Shown: one piece after another, positions 1-8,691 of the stretch
Layout of the letters: each line of letters begins with the position of its first letter
How positions within the stretch are numbered: position 1 is the first letter of the stretch
Assembly (NCBI GenBank): GCA_009780515.1
Contig: WQZX01000012.1
Coordinates: forward strand, 1-60,904
Origin: Nocardioidaceae bacterium
GTDB taxonomy: Bacteria; Actinomycetota; Actinomycetes; Propionibacteriales; Nocardioidaceae
Length of the DNA stretch: 60,904 bases
Direction: 5' to 3'
The notes under the pieces: model-generated
Database searches by the model: none
What the model was told of the DNA's origin: nothing
Seen by the model: the letters and a program-made list of their open reading frames with translations, nothing else
Position numbers and translations under genes: made by a program

Positions 1-250
1 AAGCTCGACCACCTGGGTCAGGGCGCGACCGCCCGCCAGCCGGCGGCGGCGCGAAACCGCAAGCCGCCTTCTCCCCGTCGCTGCTGTCGGTCTGCAGCTC
101 CGCGGCGGGTGAGAAGAGCCCGATCGCCAGGGGTCTCGACAAGCTCGACCACCCTGGGTCGGGACCCGCCACCCGACAGCCGGCGACGGCGCCCGACCGA
201 AGCCCCTGTCGCGTAGCTGCTGTCGGTCGCAAGCCCGGCGGCGCGCAAGC
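1..250. repeat. Intergenic repeat array, about 140-bp units, cut by window edge
   Basis: Two units are visible. AAGCTCGACCACC occurs at 1-13 and, within GGTCTCGACAAGCTCGACC, at 132-150, giving a period of about 140 bp. Each unit also carries a CTGCTGTCGGTCTGCAGCTC-like segment and a GCCGCCGCCGG-rich segment. The right-most part (about 195-250) is a diverged boundary unit reading CTGCTGTCGGTCGCAAGC. The array is the reverse complement of the one at 59765-60270. Short reading frames cross it but look like by-products of GC-rich repeat DNA. Confidence 0.85.
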
Positions 251-321
251 GGATGTCCGGTCAGCCGTTGGCTCCGATGCGCGCTCGTACGGCGACGATT
301 GCGTGAATCAACCGGCGGTCC

Positions 322-336
322 CGTACCTTGGGTACG
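322..336 (+). other. Small perfect hairpin in the helicase upstream region
   Basis: CGTACC (322-327), a TTG loop and GGTACG (331-336) form a perfect six-pair hairpin about 150 bases before the helicase start. Nothing else recognisable was found between 250 and 484. It could be a 5' UTR structure or an operator; no function can be assigned from sequence. Confidence 0.3.
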
Positions 337-484
337 TCGACTCGTGCAGTTCTCACCGCGAGTTGTCGGCATGTCGAAGCGTCTGGTCTGAACGATCGTG
401 ACCGGGTCCGCTCCATGTTCGTCCGTCCGGCAGCCGCCGGGTCCGGCACCGGTGAGGCAAGTGCACAGATTGCGACGTACCACC

Positions 485-1954
485 ATGTCTTCCTTCATCG
501 ACCTCGGCGTGCCCGCGGACCTGACCGACGTCCTCAAGGGCCTCGGCATCGAGACCCCGACGCCTATCCAGGCCGCGACGCTGCCGGACTCGCTGGCCGG
601 GCGGGACGTGCTCGGCCGTGGCCGGACCGGCTCCGGCAAGACCTTCGCGTTCCTGCTGCCCGTCGTGGCCCGGCTGAGCGGCGGTCAGCGTGCCAGGAGC
701 CGTACGCCGCGAGCGCTGATCATGGCGCCGACGCGTGAGCTCGTGACCCAGATCGAGGAGTCGCTGCGGCCGCTGGCCGAGGTGAGCGGTCTCAAGGTCC
801 GCACCGTCTTCGGCGGCGTCGGCCAGAACCCGCAGGTGAACGCGCTGCGTGCCGGCGTCGACATCGTCGTCGCCTGCCCGGGCCGGCTCGAGGACCTCAT
901 CCAGCAGGGCCACTGCGACCTGTCCCAGGTCGAGGTGACCGTGCTCGACGAGGCCGACCACATGGCCGACCTCGGCTTCCTGCCCGTCGTACGACGCCTG
1001 CTCGGCCAGACGCCGACGCAGGGCCAGCGCCTGTTCTTCTCGGCCACGCTGGACAAGGCCGTCGACGCGCTGACCCGGCAGTTCCTGACCAGCCCGGTGA
1101 CGCACGAGGCCGACTCGGCCCAGTCGCCGGTCGCGACGATGACCCACCACGTCCTGCAGGTCGAGCGCGACAACCGGCTCGCGATCCTCACCGACCTCAC
1201 CAGCGCGCCGGGTCGCACGGTCGTCTTCGCGCGGACCAAGCACGGCGCCAAGGGTCTGGCCCGCCAGCTCAACCGCAACGGCGTGCCCGCCGTCGACCTG
1301 CACGGCAATCTCGGCCAGAACGCCCGAACCCGCAACCTCGAGGCGTTCCACGAGGGTCGCGCGACGGTGCTGGTGGCGACCGACATCGCGGCCCGCGGCA
1401 TCCACGTCGATGATGTGACGCTGGTCGTGCACGCCGACCCGCCGGCCGAGCACAAGGCCTACCTGCACCGCTCGGGCCGCACCGCCCGCGCGGGCAGCGA
1501 GGGCACGGTCGTCACGCTGATGACCCGCGAGCAGGCCGGGGACGTGCGCAGCCTCACCAAGGCCGCCGGCATCCGCCCGATCCACACCAGCGTCAACGAC
1601 GCGAGCCACCCTGTCCTCGTCGAGATCGCGCCCGGCGACCGCGTGCGCCCCGGCGCCTACCTGGCGCCGACGGCTCCCGGTCAGGGCGGCGGCGGTCGTC
1701 CGCCCCGTCAGAAGCCGGCCGGCTCGGGCACGAGCAACGGCGGCAGCAAGTCCCGCTCCCGCCGCAAGCCCCGCGGCAGCGGCGGCAACGCTGGCAGCGC
1801 CGCCGGCGGTACGCCGAAGGCCGGCGCCTCGACCAGGTCGGGCGGTCAGCGACGCGGCGGCGGCCAGCGCCGGTCCGGCAGCGGCTCGGGCTCGGGCAGC
1901 GGTGGCTCCGGCCACAGTGCGGCGGGCTTCAGCTCCGGCCAGCGCCGCCGCTGA
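485..1954 (+). CDS. DEAD-box RNA helicase
   Basis: 489-residue ATP-dependent RNA helicase of the DEAD-box superfamily, expected to unwind RNA duplexes in RNA turnover, ribosome assembly or cold adaptation. Visible motifs in order are the Q-motif region (GIETPTPIQAATLP), Walker A variant GRTGSGKT, PTRELVTQ, PGRLEDL, DEAD in VLDEADHMAD, SAT, and the second RecA domain with VATDIAARGIHVDDV and HRSGRTARAG. The last 90 or so residues are a low-complexity Gly/Ser/Arg tail, typical of RNA-binding extensions in actinobacterial helicases. ATG 485 is chosen because the MSSFIDLGVP start matches the family; the frame is open upstream to 398 without homology-like sequence. Single gene, with the riboswitch region directly downstream. 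Confidence 0.93.
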   Translation: MSSFIDLGVPADLTDVLKGLGIETPTPIQAATLPDSLAGRDVLGRGRTGSGKTFAFLLPVVARLSGGQRARSRTPRALIMAPTRELVTQIEESLRPLAEVSGLKVRTVFGGVGQNPQVNALRAGVDIVVACPGRLEDLIQQGHCDLSQVEVTVLDEADHMADLGFLPVVRRLLGQTPTQGQRLFFSATLDKAVDALTRQFLTSPVTHEADSAQSPVATMTHHVLQVERDNRLAILTDLTSAPGRTVVFARTKHGAKGLARQLNRNGVPAVDLHGNLGQNARTRNLEAFHEGRATVLVATDIAARGIHVDDVTLVVHADPPAEHKAYLHRSGRTARAGSEGTVVTLMTREQAGDVRSLTKAAGIRPIHTSVNDASHPVLVEIAPGDRVRPGAYLAPTAPGQGGGGRPPRQKPAGSGTSNGGSKSRSRRKPRGSGGNAGSAAGGTPKAGASTRSGGQRRGGGQRRSGSGSGSGSGGSGHSAAGFSSGQRRR

Positions 1955-1969
1955 CCTCGAGGCGGGATA

Positions 1970-2173
1970 TCCTCGCCGAAATCAACCACGCCTGCGGCGG
2001 GGGAAGCCGGTCGAAGCCCGGCGCTGACCCGCAACCGTAGGCCGCGTCGACCGGGTGACGCGGCGAGCCGGAGCACCTTCCGCGGGCGTCCTGACACCAA
2101 CGCTGTCGTGGAACGCAGCGGGTCGGGTCCCGGTCCAGCACCGTGGCACCTCCCGCAGGCAACAGCGGGAAGG
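1970..2173 (+). promoter_or_regulatory. Cobalamin (B12) riboswitch with Shine-Dalgarno-sequestering hairpin
   Basis: Conserved cobalamin-aptamer pieces are present in order: GGGAAGCCGG (2001-2010), the B12-box-like GCTGACCCGCAACCGTA (2023-2039) and CGAGCCGGAGCACCT (2064-2078). Outer limits are estimated. At the 3' end TCCCGC (2151-2156) can pair with GCGGGA (2165-2170), and the right arm overlaps the Shine-Dalgarno GGGAAGG (2167-2173) seven bases before ATG 2180. This suggests translational control: high cobalamin would hide the ribosome site of the uptake operon downstream. Aptamer identity is recognised from motif order; the off-state hairpin is an inference. Confidence 0.85.
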
Positions 2174-2179
2174 ATCCAC

Positions 2180-3289
2180 ATGACCCGGTCCGTACGCCGA
2201 TGGAGCGCCGTCGCCGCGACGACGCTGCTCGCCCTGGGCCTCACCGCCTGCGGCGGCAACAGCTCGGACACGTCGTCCGCCCCGGCCGCCGTGCCGCAGG
2301 CCGCCACCGACGCCGTCACCTGGCTGACCGGCCAGCTGGAGAACGGCGTGCTGGTCAACCACCAGTACAAGACCAACGACGACAGCACGACGGTCGAGCT
2401 GGCCTACGGCGTACGCGCCATCGACCCGAGGTCTCCCGCGCTCGCGACGATCGGCAAGGCCCTGGCCAAGGACGCGAAGACCTACAGCCACCCCGGCAAG
2501 GAGATCTACTCCGGCGCCACCGCCAAGCTGCTGAGCTTCGCGACCGACACCGGCGCCGACCCGACGTCCTTCGGCGGGCTGGACCTCGTCAAGCAGATGG
2601 ATGGCCTGACCGCCGCGTCCGGCCGCATCGCCGACGTCAGCAAGTACGGCGACTACGCCAACACCTTCGGCCAGACCTGGGCCGTCCGCGGTCTGCTGAA
2701 CGCGAGGTCGAAGGAGGCGCCCGCCGCCGAGCGGTTCCTGCTCCAGCAGCAGTGCCCCGCGGGCTTCTTCCGCCAGGACTTCTCCAAGCCGGGCGCGAAG
2801 GACCAGGGCTGCTCGGGCAAGGACCAGCCCTCGATCGACACCACCGCGCTTGTCGTCGTGCTGCTCGACGACAAGGCGTCCGGCGACCAGGCCCTGGCGA
2901 GCGCCATCGACAAGGCGGCCGCGTGGCTGAAGGGCCAGCAGGCCAAGGACGGCTCGTTCGTGCTCGACTCGGCGCCGGGCGGCAACGGTGCGTCCAACGC
3001 CAACAGCACCGGCCTCGCCGCCTCGGCGCTGCGGCTCGCGGGCGACGACGCCGGTGCGGCGAAGGCCGCGACCTGGGTCCGTGCCCACCAGCTGCCGAGC
3101 GGCTGCAAGGGCGAGCTGGCAGGGGAGGCCGGCGCGATCGGCTACGACGCCCCGACGCTCGTGGAGGCCGGTCGCGGCGGCATCACCGCCAAGACGGCGT
3201 ACACCTGGCGGCTCGCGACCGCGCAGGCCGCGCCCGCCCTGCTGTCGGTGCCCGCCTCCGCCCCGGCAGCGGACTGCCCGGCGAGCTGA
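2180..3289 (+). CDS. Secreted lipoprotein with transcobalamin alpha-domain-like (prenyltransferase-type) toroid
   Basis: 369 residues. The N-terminus has RR, a hydrophobic stretch and lipobox LTAC (Cys24), so the mature protein should be lipid-anchored outside the membrane. The rest shows repeated helix-pair signatures (VELAYGVRAI, TTALVVVLLDD, AAAWLKGQQAKDGSFV, STGLAASALRLAG), as in squalene-cyclase/prenyltransferase alpha6/alpha6 toroids. The same fold forms the alpha domain of animal intrinsic factor and transcobalamin. It is the first gene after a B12 riboswitch and lies eight bases before a DUF4430 gene, the family of the transcobalamin beta domain. Role inferred: extracellular cobalamin capture together with the next protein. 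Start ATG 2180 has the GGGAAGG ribosome site. It could instead bind another corrinoid. Confidence 0.75.
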   Translation: MTRSVRRWSAVAATTLLALGLTACGGNSSDTSSAPAAVPQAATDAVTWLTGQLENGVLVNHQYKTNDDSTTVELAYGVRAIDPRSPALATIGKALAKDAKTYSHPGKEIYSGATAKLLSFATDTGADPTSFGGLDLVKQMDGLTAASGRIADVSKYGDYANTFGQTWAVRGLLNARSKEAPAAERFLLQQQCPAGFFRQDFSKPGAKDQGCSGKDQPSIDTTALVVVLLDDKASGDQALASAIDKAAAWLKGQQAKDGSFVLDSAPGGNGASNANSTGLAASALRLAGDDAGAAKAATWVRAHQLPSGCKGELAGEAGAIGYDAPTLVEAGRGGITAKTAYTWRLATAQAAPALLSVPASAPAADCPAS

Positions 3290-3296
3290 TCGCGAC

Positions 3297-3908
3297 GTGA
3301 GCCGAGCACGCCGCTGGGCGGCCGCCGCGGGCCTCGTGCTCGCGGCGGCCCTCACCGGCGCGCCCGCGCACGCGGCTCCCACGGCGTCGCCGAGCCCGCA
3401 GCCCTGCCGCGGTGTGACCGTGGCCGTGGACTTCAACGAGCTCGGCGGCGGCGAGCAGCTGGGCTGCGCGCCGCACGCAGGCACCGCCGCGCAGGCCTTC
3501 GCGGCGGCGGGGTTCGACCTGGAGTACCAGCCCGACATGCAGGGCTTCGTGTGCACCGTCCAGGGCGTCCCGGACGACCGCGACTGCACCTCCGGAAGCT
3601 CCTACTGGAGCCTGTGGTGGAGCCCCGGCGGCACCGGCTGGACCTATGCGACGCTCGGCGCGAAGTCGCTCGACGTGCGCCCCGGCGACGCGATCGCGTT
3701 CACCTGGCACCAGGGCAAGGGCAAGGCGGACCCGCCCGCCCTCGCCCCGACCGGTACGCCGTCGGCGACCGCGCGCACCTCCGCCCCCGCGCAGCGGCCG
3801 ACCGCGCACCACTCCGCCACCGGCACCTGGCTCGCCGTCGGGCTGGGTGTCGTCGTGGTCGGTGCGGCCGCCGGCGTACCCCTGGCGAGGCGGCGACGTG
3901 GGCGATGA
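3297..3908 (+). CDS. Secreted DUF4430 protein, transcobalamin beta-domain-like, C-terminally anchored
   Basis: 203 residues with GTG start at 3297. The signal peptide has an ARR start, a hydrophobic core and a likely cleavage after APAHA (about residue 26). The central part (about 35-145) contains GVTVAVDFNELGG, TAAQAFAAAGF and SYWSLWWSPGGTGWTYA, the pattern of DUF4430, a domain found in the beta half of human intrinsic factor and transcobalamin. A Ser/Thr/Pro-rich linker leads to a C-terminal membrane helix (about 173-195) ended by LARRRRGR. The protein is therefore probably displayed outside and tethered to the membrane. Inferred role: closing over or handing cobalamin to the ECF transporter encoded next. 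Four Cys in the ectodomain could pair. Confidence 0.75.
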   Translation: MSRARRWAAAAGLVLAAALTGAPAHAAPTASPSPQPCRGVTVAVDFNELGGGEQLGCAPHAGTAAQAFAAAGFDLEYQPDMQGFVCTVQGVPDDRDCTSGSSYWSLWWSPGGTGWTYATLGAKSLDVRPGDAIAFTWHQGKGKADPPALAPTGTPSATARTSAPAQRPTAHHSATGTWLAVGLGVVVVGAAAGVPLARRRRGR

Positions 3909-3924
3909 CGGGGATGATCGGACC

Positions 3925-5067
3925 GTGAGCCGAGTGCCGCGCGACCTGCACCCGGTGGCCTGGTGGTGCTGGGCCATCGGGCTGGCGGTCTACGCCTCGT
4001 GCACGACCAACCCGATCCTGCTCCTGCTGCTGGTCGTCGTGGCCAGCCTCACCGTGCTGACCTGCCGCTCCGACCAGACCTGGGCGCGGTCCTACCGGCT
4101 CTACCTCTGGCTCGCGCTCTGGGTGGTCGTCATCCGCATCGCGTTCCGCGTCGTGCTGGGCGACGACACCCAGGGCCACACGATCCTCGCGCTGCCACAG
4201 ATCCCGCTGCCGTCCTGGGCCGCCGGCATCACCCTGCTCGGCGACTTCACCCGCGAGGAGCTCGTCGCCGCCGTCGACGAGGGCCTCCGTCTGGCCGCGC
4301 TGCTCCTCGCCGTCGGTGCCGCCAATGCGCTCGCCAACCCGAAGCGGCTGATGAAGTCGCTCCCGCCGGCGCTCTACGAGATCGGCACCGCCATGGTCGT
4401 GGCGATCACGGTCATCCCGCAGCTCGCGGACAGCGCCGCGCGCGTGCGTGCCGCCCAGGCTCTCCGGGGTGGTCCGGCCGGCCGGTTCCGCCGGGTCAGG
4501 GGACTACGTCGGACGCTGGTGCCGATCCTCGAGGACGCCTTCGAGCGCTCGCTCGCGCTTGCCGCCGGCATGGACGCCCGCGGCTACGGCCGCAGCGGCG
4601 ACGCGTCGCCTGCCCAGCGCCGCTCGACGGGCGGCCTGATGCTCGCCGGCCTGGCCGGCGTCCTCGTCGGCGTGTACGCCGTGCTCGACCAGTCCGCGCC
4701 CCGGCTGCTCGCGGTGCCGATGCTCGCGCTCGGTGCGGCGCTCGCGATCGCGGGCTTCGTGCTGGCCGGGCGTCGGGTGCGTCGTACCCGCTACCGCGCG
4801 GACTCCTGGCGGGTGCCGGAGATCGTGGTCGCGCTGTCCGGCCTCGCCGTGGCGGTGGGCGGGTGGTCCGTGCGCCACTGGGACTTCTCCGTCGCGCAGC
4901 CGCAGGTCACCACCTGGCCTGCGGTGACCTGGTGGGCGGTCGCGGTGCTGCTGGCCGGCCTGGTGCCGGTCTGGGTCGCGCCCCCGCCGCTGCGCCGCCT
5001 CACCGACGTCGCGTCGCCGCGGCCGGTCGCCGCGACGGCCCTGCCGGAGGCGGTGGGCGCCCGATGA
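3925..5067 (+). CDS. ECF transporter T component (CbiQ/EcfT family)
   Basis: 380-residue integral membrane protein with clusters of hydrophobic helices at both ends. It is the transmembrane coupling subunit that links the substrate-binding S component to the ATPases. The two family coupling motifs are visible in the cytoplasmic region: ALRG at about 179-182 and DARGYG at about 217-222. The GTG at 3925 is chosen (MSRVPRDLHPV with GGGGA about ten bases upstream). An earlier in-frame GTG at 3898 would overlap the previous gene. The stop overlaps the next start in ATGA. The extra C-terminal membrane segment (about 240-340) makes it longer than typical CbiQ proteins of about 260 residues. Confidence 0.85.
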   Translation: MSRVPRDLHPVAWWCWAIGLAVYASCTTNPILLLLLVVVASLTVLTCRSDQTWARSYRLYLWLALWVVVIRIAFRVVLGDDTQGHTILALPQIPLPSWAAGITLLGDFTREELVAAVDEGLRLAALLLAVGAANALANPKRLMKSLPPALYEIGTAMVVAITVIPQLADSAARVRAAQALRGGPAGRFRRVRGLRRTLVPILEDAFERSLALAAGMDARGYGRSGDASPAQRRSTGGLMLAGLAGVLVGVYAVLDQSAPRLLAVPMLALGAALAIAGFVLAGRRVRRTRYRADSWRVPEIVVALSGLAVAVGGWSVRHWDFSVAQPQVTTWPAVTWWAVAVLLAGLVPVWVAPPPLRRLTDVASPRPVAATALPEAVGAR

Positions 5068-6701
5068 TGGAGCTGCGCCGCATCACGCTGAGGTACGCCG
5101 ACAGCGCCCGGCCGGTGCTCGACGAGGTCGACCTGACCATCGGCGCAGGCGAGCTCACCGTGCTGGCCGGGCCGACCGGCGCGGGCAAGTCCACGCTGCT
5201 CGGCGTGGTCGCCGGGCTGGTGCCCGGCTTCACCGGCGGCCGGCTGACCGGCGACGTGCTGCTCGACGGCGAGTCCGTCATCGACCTGCCGGCCCGTGAG
5301 CGTGCCCACGCGGTGGGCTTCGTCGGCCAGAACCCGCCGGCCTGGTTCGTCACCGACACGGTGGAGGAGGAGCTCGCCTTCGGGATGGAGCAGCTCGGTC
5401 TCGCCCCGGCCACGATGCGCCGACGGGTCGAGGAGACCCTGGACCTGCTCGGCATCGCCGACCTCCGTCAACGCGATCTCCGCACGCTCTCGGGAGGCCA
5501 GCAGCAGCGTGTCGCGATCGGGTCGGTGCTGACCACGCACCCGCGGCTCCTGGTGCTCGACGAGCCGACGTCGGCGCTGGACCCGACCGCCGCCGAGGAC
5601 GTGCTCGCCACGATCACCCGGCTGGTGCACGACCTGGACGTGGCGGTGCTGGTCGCCGAGCACCGGCTGGAGCGCGTCGTACCGTTCGCGGACCGGATGG
5701 CCGTCCTGGACGGCTCGGGCGCGCTGCGGGTGGGCGATCCCGCGACGATCCTGCACGACAGCCCGGTCGCGCCGCCGCTGGTCGAGCTCGGCCGGCTCCT
5801 CGGCTGGGAGCCGCTCCCGCTGACCGTCCGTGAGGCGCGTCGGCGGCGTCCCGACCTGCCGGCTGCGCAGGGTCGTGTGCCTGAGACATCGCCCAGACGG
5901 GGTGTGGGGCACACGACCCCCACCAGCACTCCCGCCGGCACCAGCACCGCCCGCGGGCTCACCGTCCTCCACGGTCGCAGCCCGGCCCTGCTCGACGTGG
6001 ACCTCGAGCTCGATTCGGGCACGGTCACCGCGCTGATGGGCCGCAACGGAGCCGGGAAGTCCACGCTGCTGTGGACCCTCCAGGGCGCGCACGCCCCGGC
6101 GAGCGGCAGCGTCCGCGTCGGCGACGCCGATCCGGCCCGCCTGAAGGCCGCCGAGCGTCGCACGCTCGTCGGTCTCGTGCCGCAGACGCCCGCGGACCTG
6201 CTCTACCTCGAGACGGTCGCCGAGGAGTGTGAGGCCGCCGACCGGGCGGGCACCCACGCCGAGGGCACCTGCGCCAAGCTGCTCGACACGATCGCGCCGG
6301 GTATCGACCCCGCCACCCATCCGCGCGACCTCTCCGAGGGCCAGCGCCTCGCGCTCGCGGTGGCCATCGTGCTGACCGACGCGCCCCCGCTGCTGCTCCT
6401 GGACGAACCGACGCGCGGGCTCGACTACGCCGCCAAGCACGCCCTCACCGAGGCGCTGCGCCGGCTCGCCGCCGACGGCCGCACGGTCCTCGTCGCGACC
6501 CACGACGTCGAGTTCGTCGCGCAGGTCGCCGACGACGTCGTCGTGCTCGCCGAGGGCGAGGTCGTCTCCCGGGGACCGGTGGCGCGCGTGGTCGCGGAGT
6601 CGCCGGCCTTCGCCCCGCAGGTGATGAAGGTGCTCGGCCCGGGCTGGCTCACCGTCGACGACGTGGCCGCCGCGCTCCGCTCATCCGGAGGTACGCCGTG
6701 A
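5064..6701 (+). CDS. Fused ECF transporter ATPase (EcfA-EcfA' tandem)
   Basis: 545 residues with two complete ABC ATPase domains in one chain. Domain 1 has Walker A GPTGAGKST, Q-loop FVGQNPPAW, signature LSGGQQQR, Walker B LLVLDEPTSALD and switch His in AEHRLERV. A linker rich in Pro/Thr/Ser (about 260-300) follows. Domain 2 has GRNGAGKST, VPQTPADLL, a variant signature LSEGQRLAL, LLLLDEPTRGLD and ATHDVEF. All catalytic elements look intact in both halves. It energises uptake through the T and S subunits encoded on either side. Start ATG 5064 overlaps the upstream stop (ATGATGG) and the stop overlaps the next GTG, so translation is probably coupled. Confidence 0.92.
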   Translation: MMELRRITLRYADSARPVLDEVDLTIGAGELTVLAGPTGAGKSTLLGVVAGLVPGFTGGRLTGDVLLDGESVIDLPARERAHAVGFVGQNPPAWFVTDTVEEELAFGMEQLGLAPATMRRRVEETLDLLGIADLRQRDLRTLSGGQQQRVAIGSVLTTHPRLLVLDEPTSALDPTAAEDVLATITRLVHDLDVAVLVAEHRLERVVPFADRMAVLDGSGALRVGDPATILHDSPVAPPLVELGRLLGWEPLPLTVREARRRRPDLPAAQGRVPETSPRRGVGHTTPTSTPAGTSTARGLTVLHGRSPALLDVDLELDSGTVTALMGRNGAGKSTLLWTLQGAHAPASGSVRVGDADPARLKAAERRTLVGLVPQTPADLLYLETVAEECEAADRAGTHAEGTCAKLLDTIAPGIDPATHPRDLSEGQRLALAVAIVLTDAPPLLLLDEPTRGLDYAAKHALTEALRRLAADGRTVLVATHDVEFVAQVADDVVVLAEGEVVSRGPVARVVAESPAFAPQVMKVLGPGWLTVDDVAAALRSSGGTP

Positions 6702-7534
6702 GCCGGGCCGTGCCGCTGCGCCTCCGGTCGAGCATCGTGCTGGGGCTGGTCACCGTGATCGGCCTGATGATGCTCGGCTGGCCGCTCCTGCTCCGGGCCG
6801 ACCCGGCCAACCCGCGGGTGGACCCGCCGTTCCTCTTCCTGCTGCTCCTGCCGCTGCTGCTGGCGGTGGTGCTGGCCGAGCTCAGCGAGGGCGGGATGGA
6901 CTCGCGGGTGCTCGCGATCCTCGGCGTGCTCAGCGCGGTCAACGCGGTGCTGCGCGGCTTCAGCGCGGGCACGGCCGGCCTGGAGCTGGTGTTCTTCCTG
7001 CTCATCCTCGGCGGCCGGGTGTTCGGGGCCGGGTTCGGCTTCCTGCTCGGCTGCACCTCGCTGCTCGCCTCGGCCCTGCTGACCGCGGGCGTCGGGCCGT
7101 GGCTGCCCTTCCAGATGCTCGTCGCGGGGTGGGTCGGTCTCGGGGCCGGACTGCTGCCGCGCCGGGTCACCGGCCGTCGCGAGATCGCCCTGCTGGTCGC
7201 GTACGGCGTGCTGGCGGCGTACCTCTACGGGCTGCTGATGAACCTCTGGGGCTGGCCGTTCATCGCCGGCATCCAGGCGGCCGGACACGACGGGACGGAC
7301 CTGGCCTACGTGCCCGGCGGGCCCCTGGGCGAGAACCTCCACCGGTTCCTCGTCTACACGCTGCTGACGTCGACCGGCGGCTGGGACTCCGGCCGCGCGA
7401 TCACCAACGCGCTCGCGCTCGCCATCCTCGGCCCGGCCGTGCTCACCACGCTGCGCCGCGCGGCACGCAAGGCGCGCGTGGAGCGCAAGGCGCGCGTGGA
7501 GCGCGTGGAACCTCTGGAGCCCGACCCGATCTAG
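6698..7534 (+). CDS. ECF transporter S component, predicted cobalamin-specific
   Basis: 278-residue polytopic membrane protein with about six hydrophobic segments (starting about residues 12, 45, 72, 95, 128 and 165) and a basic C-terminal tail (ARKARVERKARVERV). It is the last gene of the riboswitch operon and directly follows T and A subunits, the expected place for a dedicated substrate-binding S subunit. Cobalamin is inferred as substrate from the riboswitch and the transcobalamin-like proteins. The S-subunit family could be of the CbrT type, but I cannot prove this from sequence. The stop at 7532-7534 overlaps the stop of the convergent gene. Confidence 0.75.
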   Translation: MSRAVPLRLRSSIVLGLVTVIGLMMLGWPLLLRADPANPRVDPPFLFLLLLPLLLAVVLAELSEGGMDSRVLAILGVLSAVNAVLRGFSAGTAGLELVFFLLILGGRVFGAGFGFLLGCTSLLASALLTAGVGPWLPFQMLVAGWVGLGAGLLPRRVTGRREIALLVAYGVLAAYLYGLLMNLWGWPFIAGIQAAGHDGTDLAYVPGGPLGENLHRFLVYTLLTSTGGWDSGRAITNALALAILGPAVLTTLRRAARKARVERKARVERVEPLEPDPI

Positions 7535-8691
7535 GGCTGGATCAGCAGGATCCGGTCGGTGGCCTTGCCGGCCTTGCCGTGCTTGGCGCCGTCGGTGTTG
7601 CTGGTGCCGAGCCAGAGCTGGCCGTCGGGGGAGAGCGCGATCGAGCGGAGGGCGCCGTACCTGCTCGCCGCGCCCTTGCTGCCGCCGAAGTACGGCGTCG
7701 TGTCGCCCGCCTGGCCGTCGTCGACCTTGATCCGCCAGAGGTTCTGGCCCTGCACGCCGGTCAGCCACAGGTAGCCGCCGACGAACGCGAGGCCGCCCGG
7801 GGTCGCGCGCTGGGGCGCCCAGGTGATGGCCGGTCGCGTCAGCGACTTGCCGCCGCTGTTGCCCTCGACCTTGGGCCAGCCGGCGTTCGCGCCGGGCAGG
7901 ACGTGGTTGAGCTCGTCCTGCTGGACGCCGGCGTCGGTCGCCCACAGCTGGCCGTTGCCGTCGAACGCGAGGCCGAGGACGTCGCGGAAGCCGCTCGCCC
8001 ACACCGGGCCCTTGCCCGGGTTGCCGGACGCGGGCTTGCCATCGGGGGCGACGCGCAGGATCTTGCCGGCGAGCGACGTGGGGCTCTTGGCCAGCTGCGG
8101 CCTGCCGGCGTCGCCGGTGCCGACGTACAGGTCGCCGTCGGGGCCGAACCTCAGCTGGCCGCCGTTGTCGGTGCGGCCGGCGGGGATGCCCTTGATGATC
8201 ACCGTCGGCTGGCCGAGACCGGCGTCGCTGAGCGGCATCCGGACGACGCGGTTGTCCTTCTTCGTCGTCTCGTAGAAGTAGAGCGAGGGATTGGCGGAGA
8301 AGTCGGGGGAGACCGCGACGCCGAGGAGGCCGCCGTCGCCCTTGGAGTCGATGCCCGTCTTGATCCGGCCGAGGTCGGTCACGCTCGCCGAGCTGCTGCC
8401 GTTCTGGCTCGGCGGGGTGATCAGCAGGATCCGGCCGGTGGTGCGCTCGGTGACGACGCCGACGCCGTTCGGCAGGAAGTCCAGGCCCCACGGGGTGGTC
8501 AGGTCGGAGTCGGCCGTGCCGACGACGTTCGGGATGCCGTCGAAGGTCTGCGCGGCGCTGTCCGTCCCGGTCGGTACGGCGGTCATCGACGGCTCCACCT
8601 GGACCGCGACCTCGTTGCCGCCCTGGCCGCACGCGGCGAGGAGCAGCGCGCCCGCCGCCAGCAGGCCGGCCGCCGTGGTGATCCTTGCCAT
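7531..8691 (-). CDS. PQQ-dependent sugar dehydrogenase family lipoprotein (GSDH)
   Basis: 386 residues with lipobox LLLAAC (Cys21), so a lipid-anchored extracytoplasmic protein. The body is a six-bladed propeller of the glucose/sorbosone dehydrogenase family: TPWGLDFLPNG, TERTTGRILLI, GDGGLLGVAVSPDF, FGPDGDLYVGTGDAG, RDVLGLAFDGNGQLW and SPDGQLWLG mark successive blades. Family members oxidise aldoses with PQQ, though many actinobacterial homologues have no proven substrate. No PQQ synthesis gene is in the window. It is second in a two-gene minus-strand unit: the hydrolase stop and this start share one base (TGATG). Product class is secure; substrate unknown. Confidence 0.85.
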   Translation of the reverse strand: MARITTAAGLLAAGALLLAACGQGGNEVAVQVEPSMTAVPTGTDSAAQTFDGIPNVVGTADSDLTTPWGLDFLPNGVGVVTERTTGRILLITPPSQNGSSSASVTDLGRIKTGIDSKGDGGLLGVAVSPDFSANPSLYFYETTKKDNRVVRMPLSDAGLGQPTVIIKGIPAGRTDNGGQLRFGPDGDLYVGTGDAGRPQLAKSPTSLAGKILRVAPDGKPASGNPGKGPVWASGFRDVLGLAFDGNGQLWATDAGVQQDELNHVLPGANAGWPKVEGNSGGKSLTRPAITWAPQRATPGGLAFVGGYLWLTGVQGQNLWRIKVDDGQAGDTTPYFGGSKGAASRYGALRSIALSPDGQLWLGTSNTDGAKHGKAGKATDRILLIQP

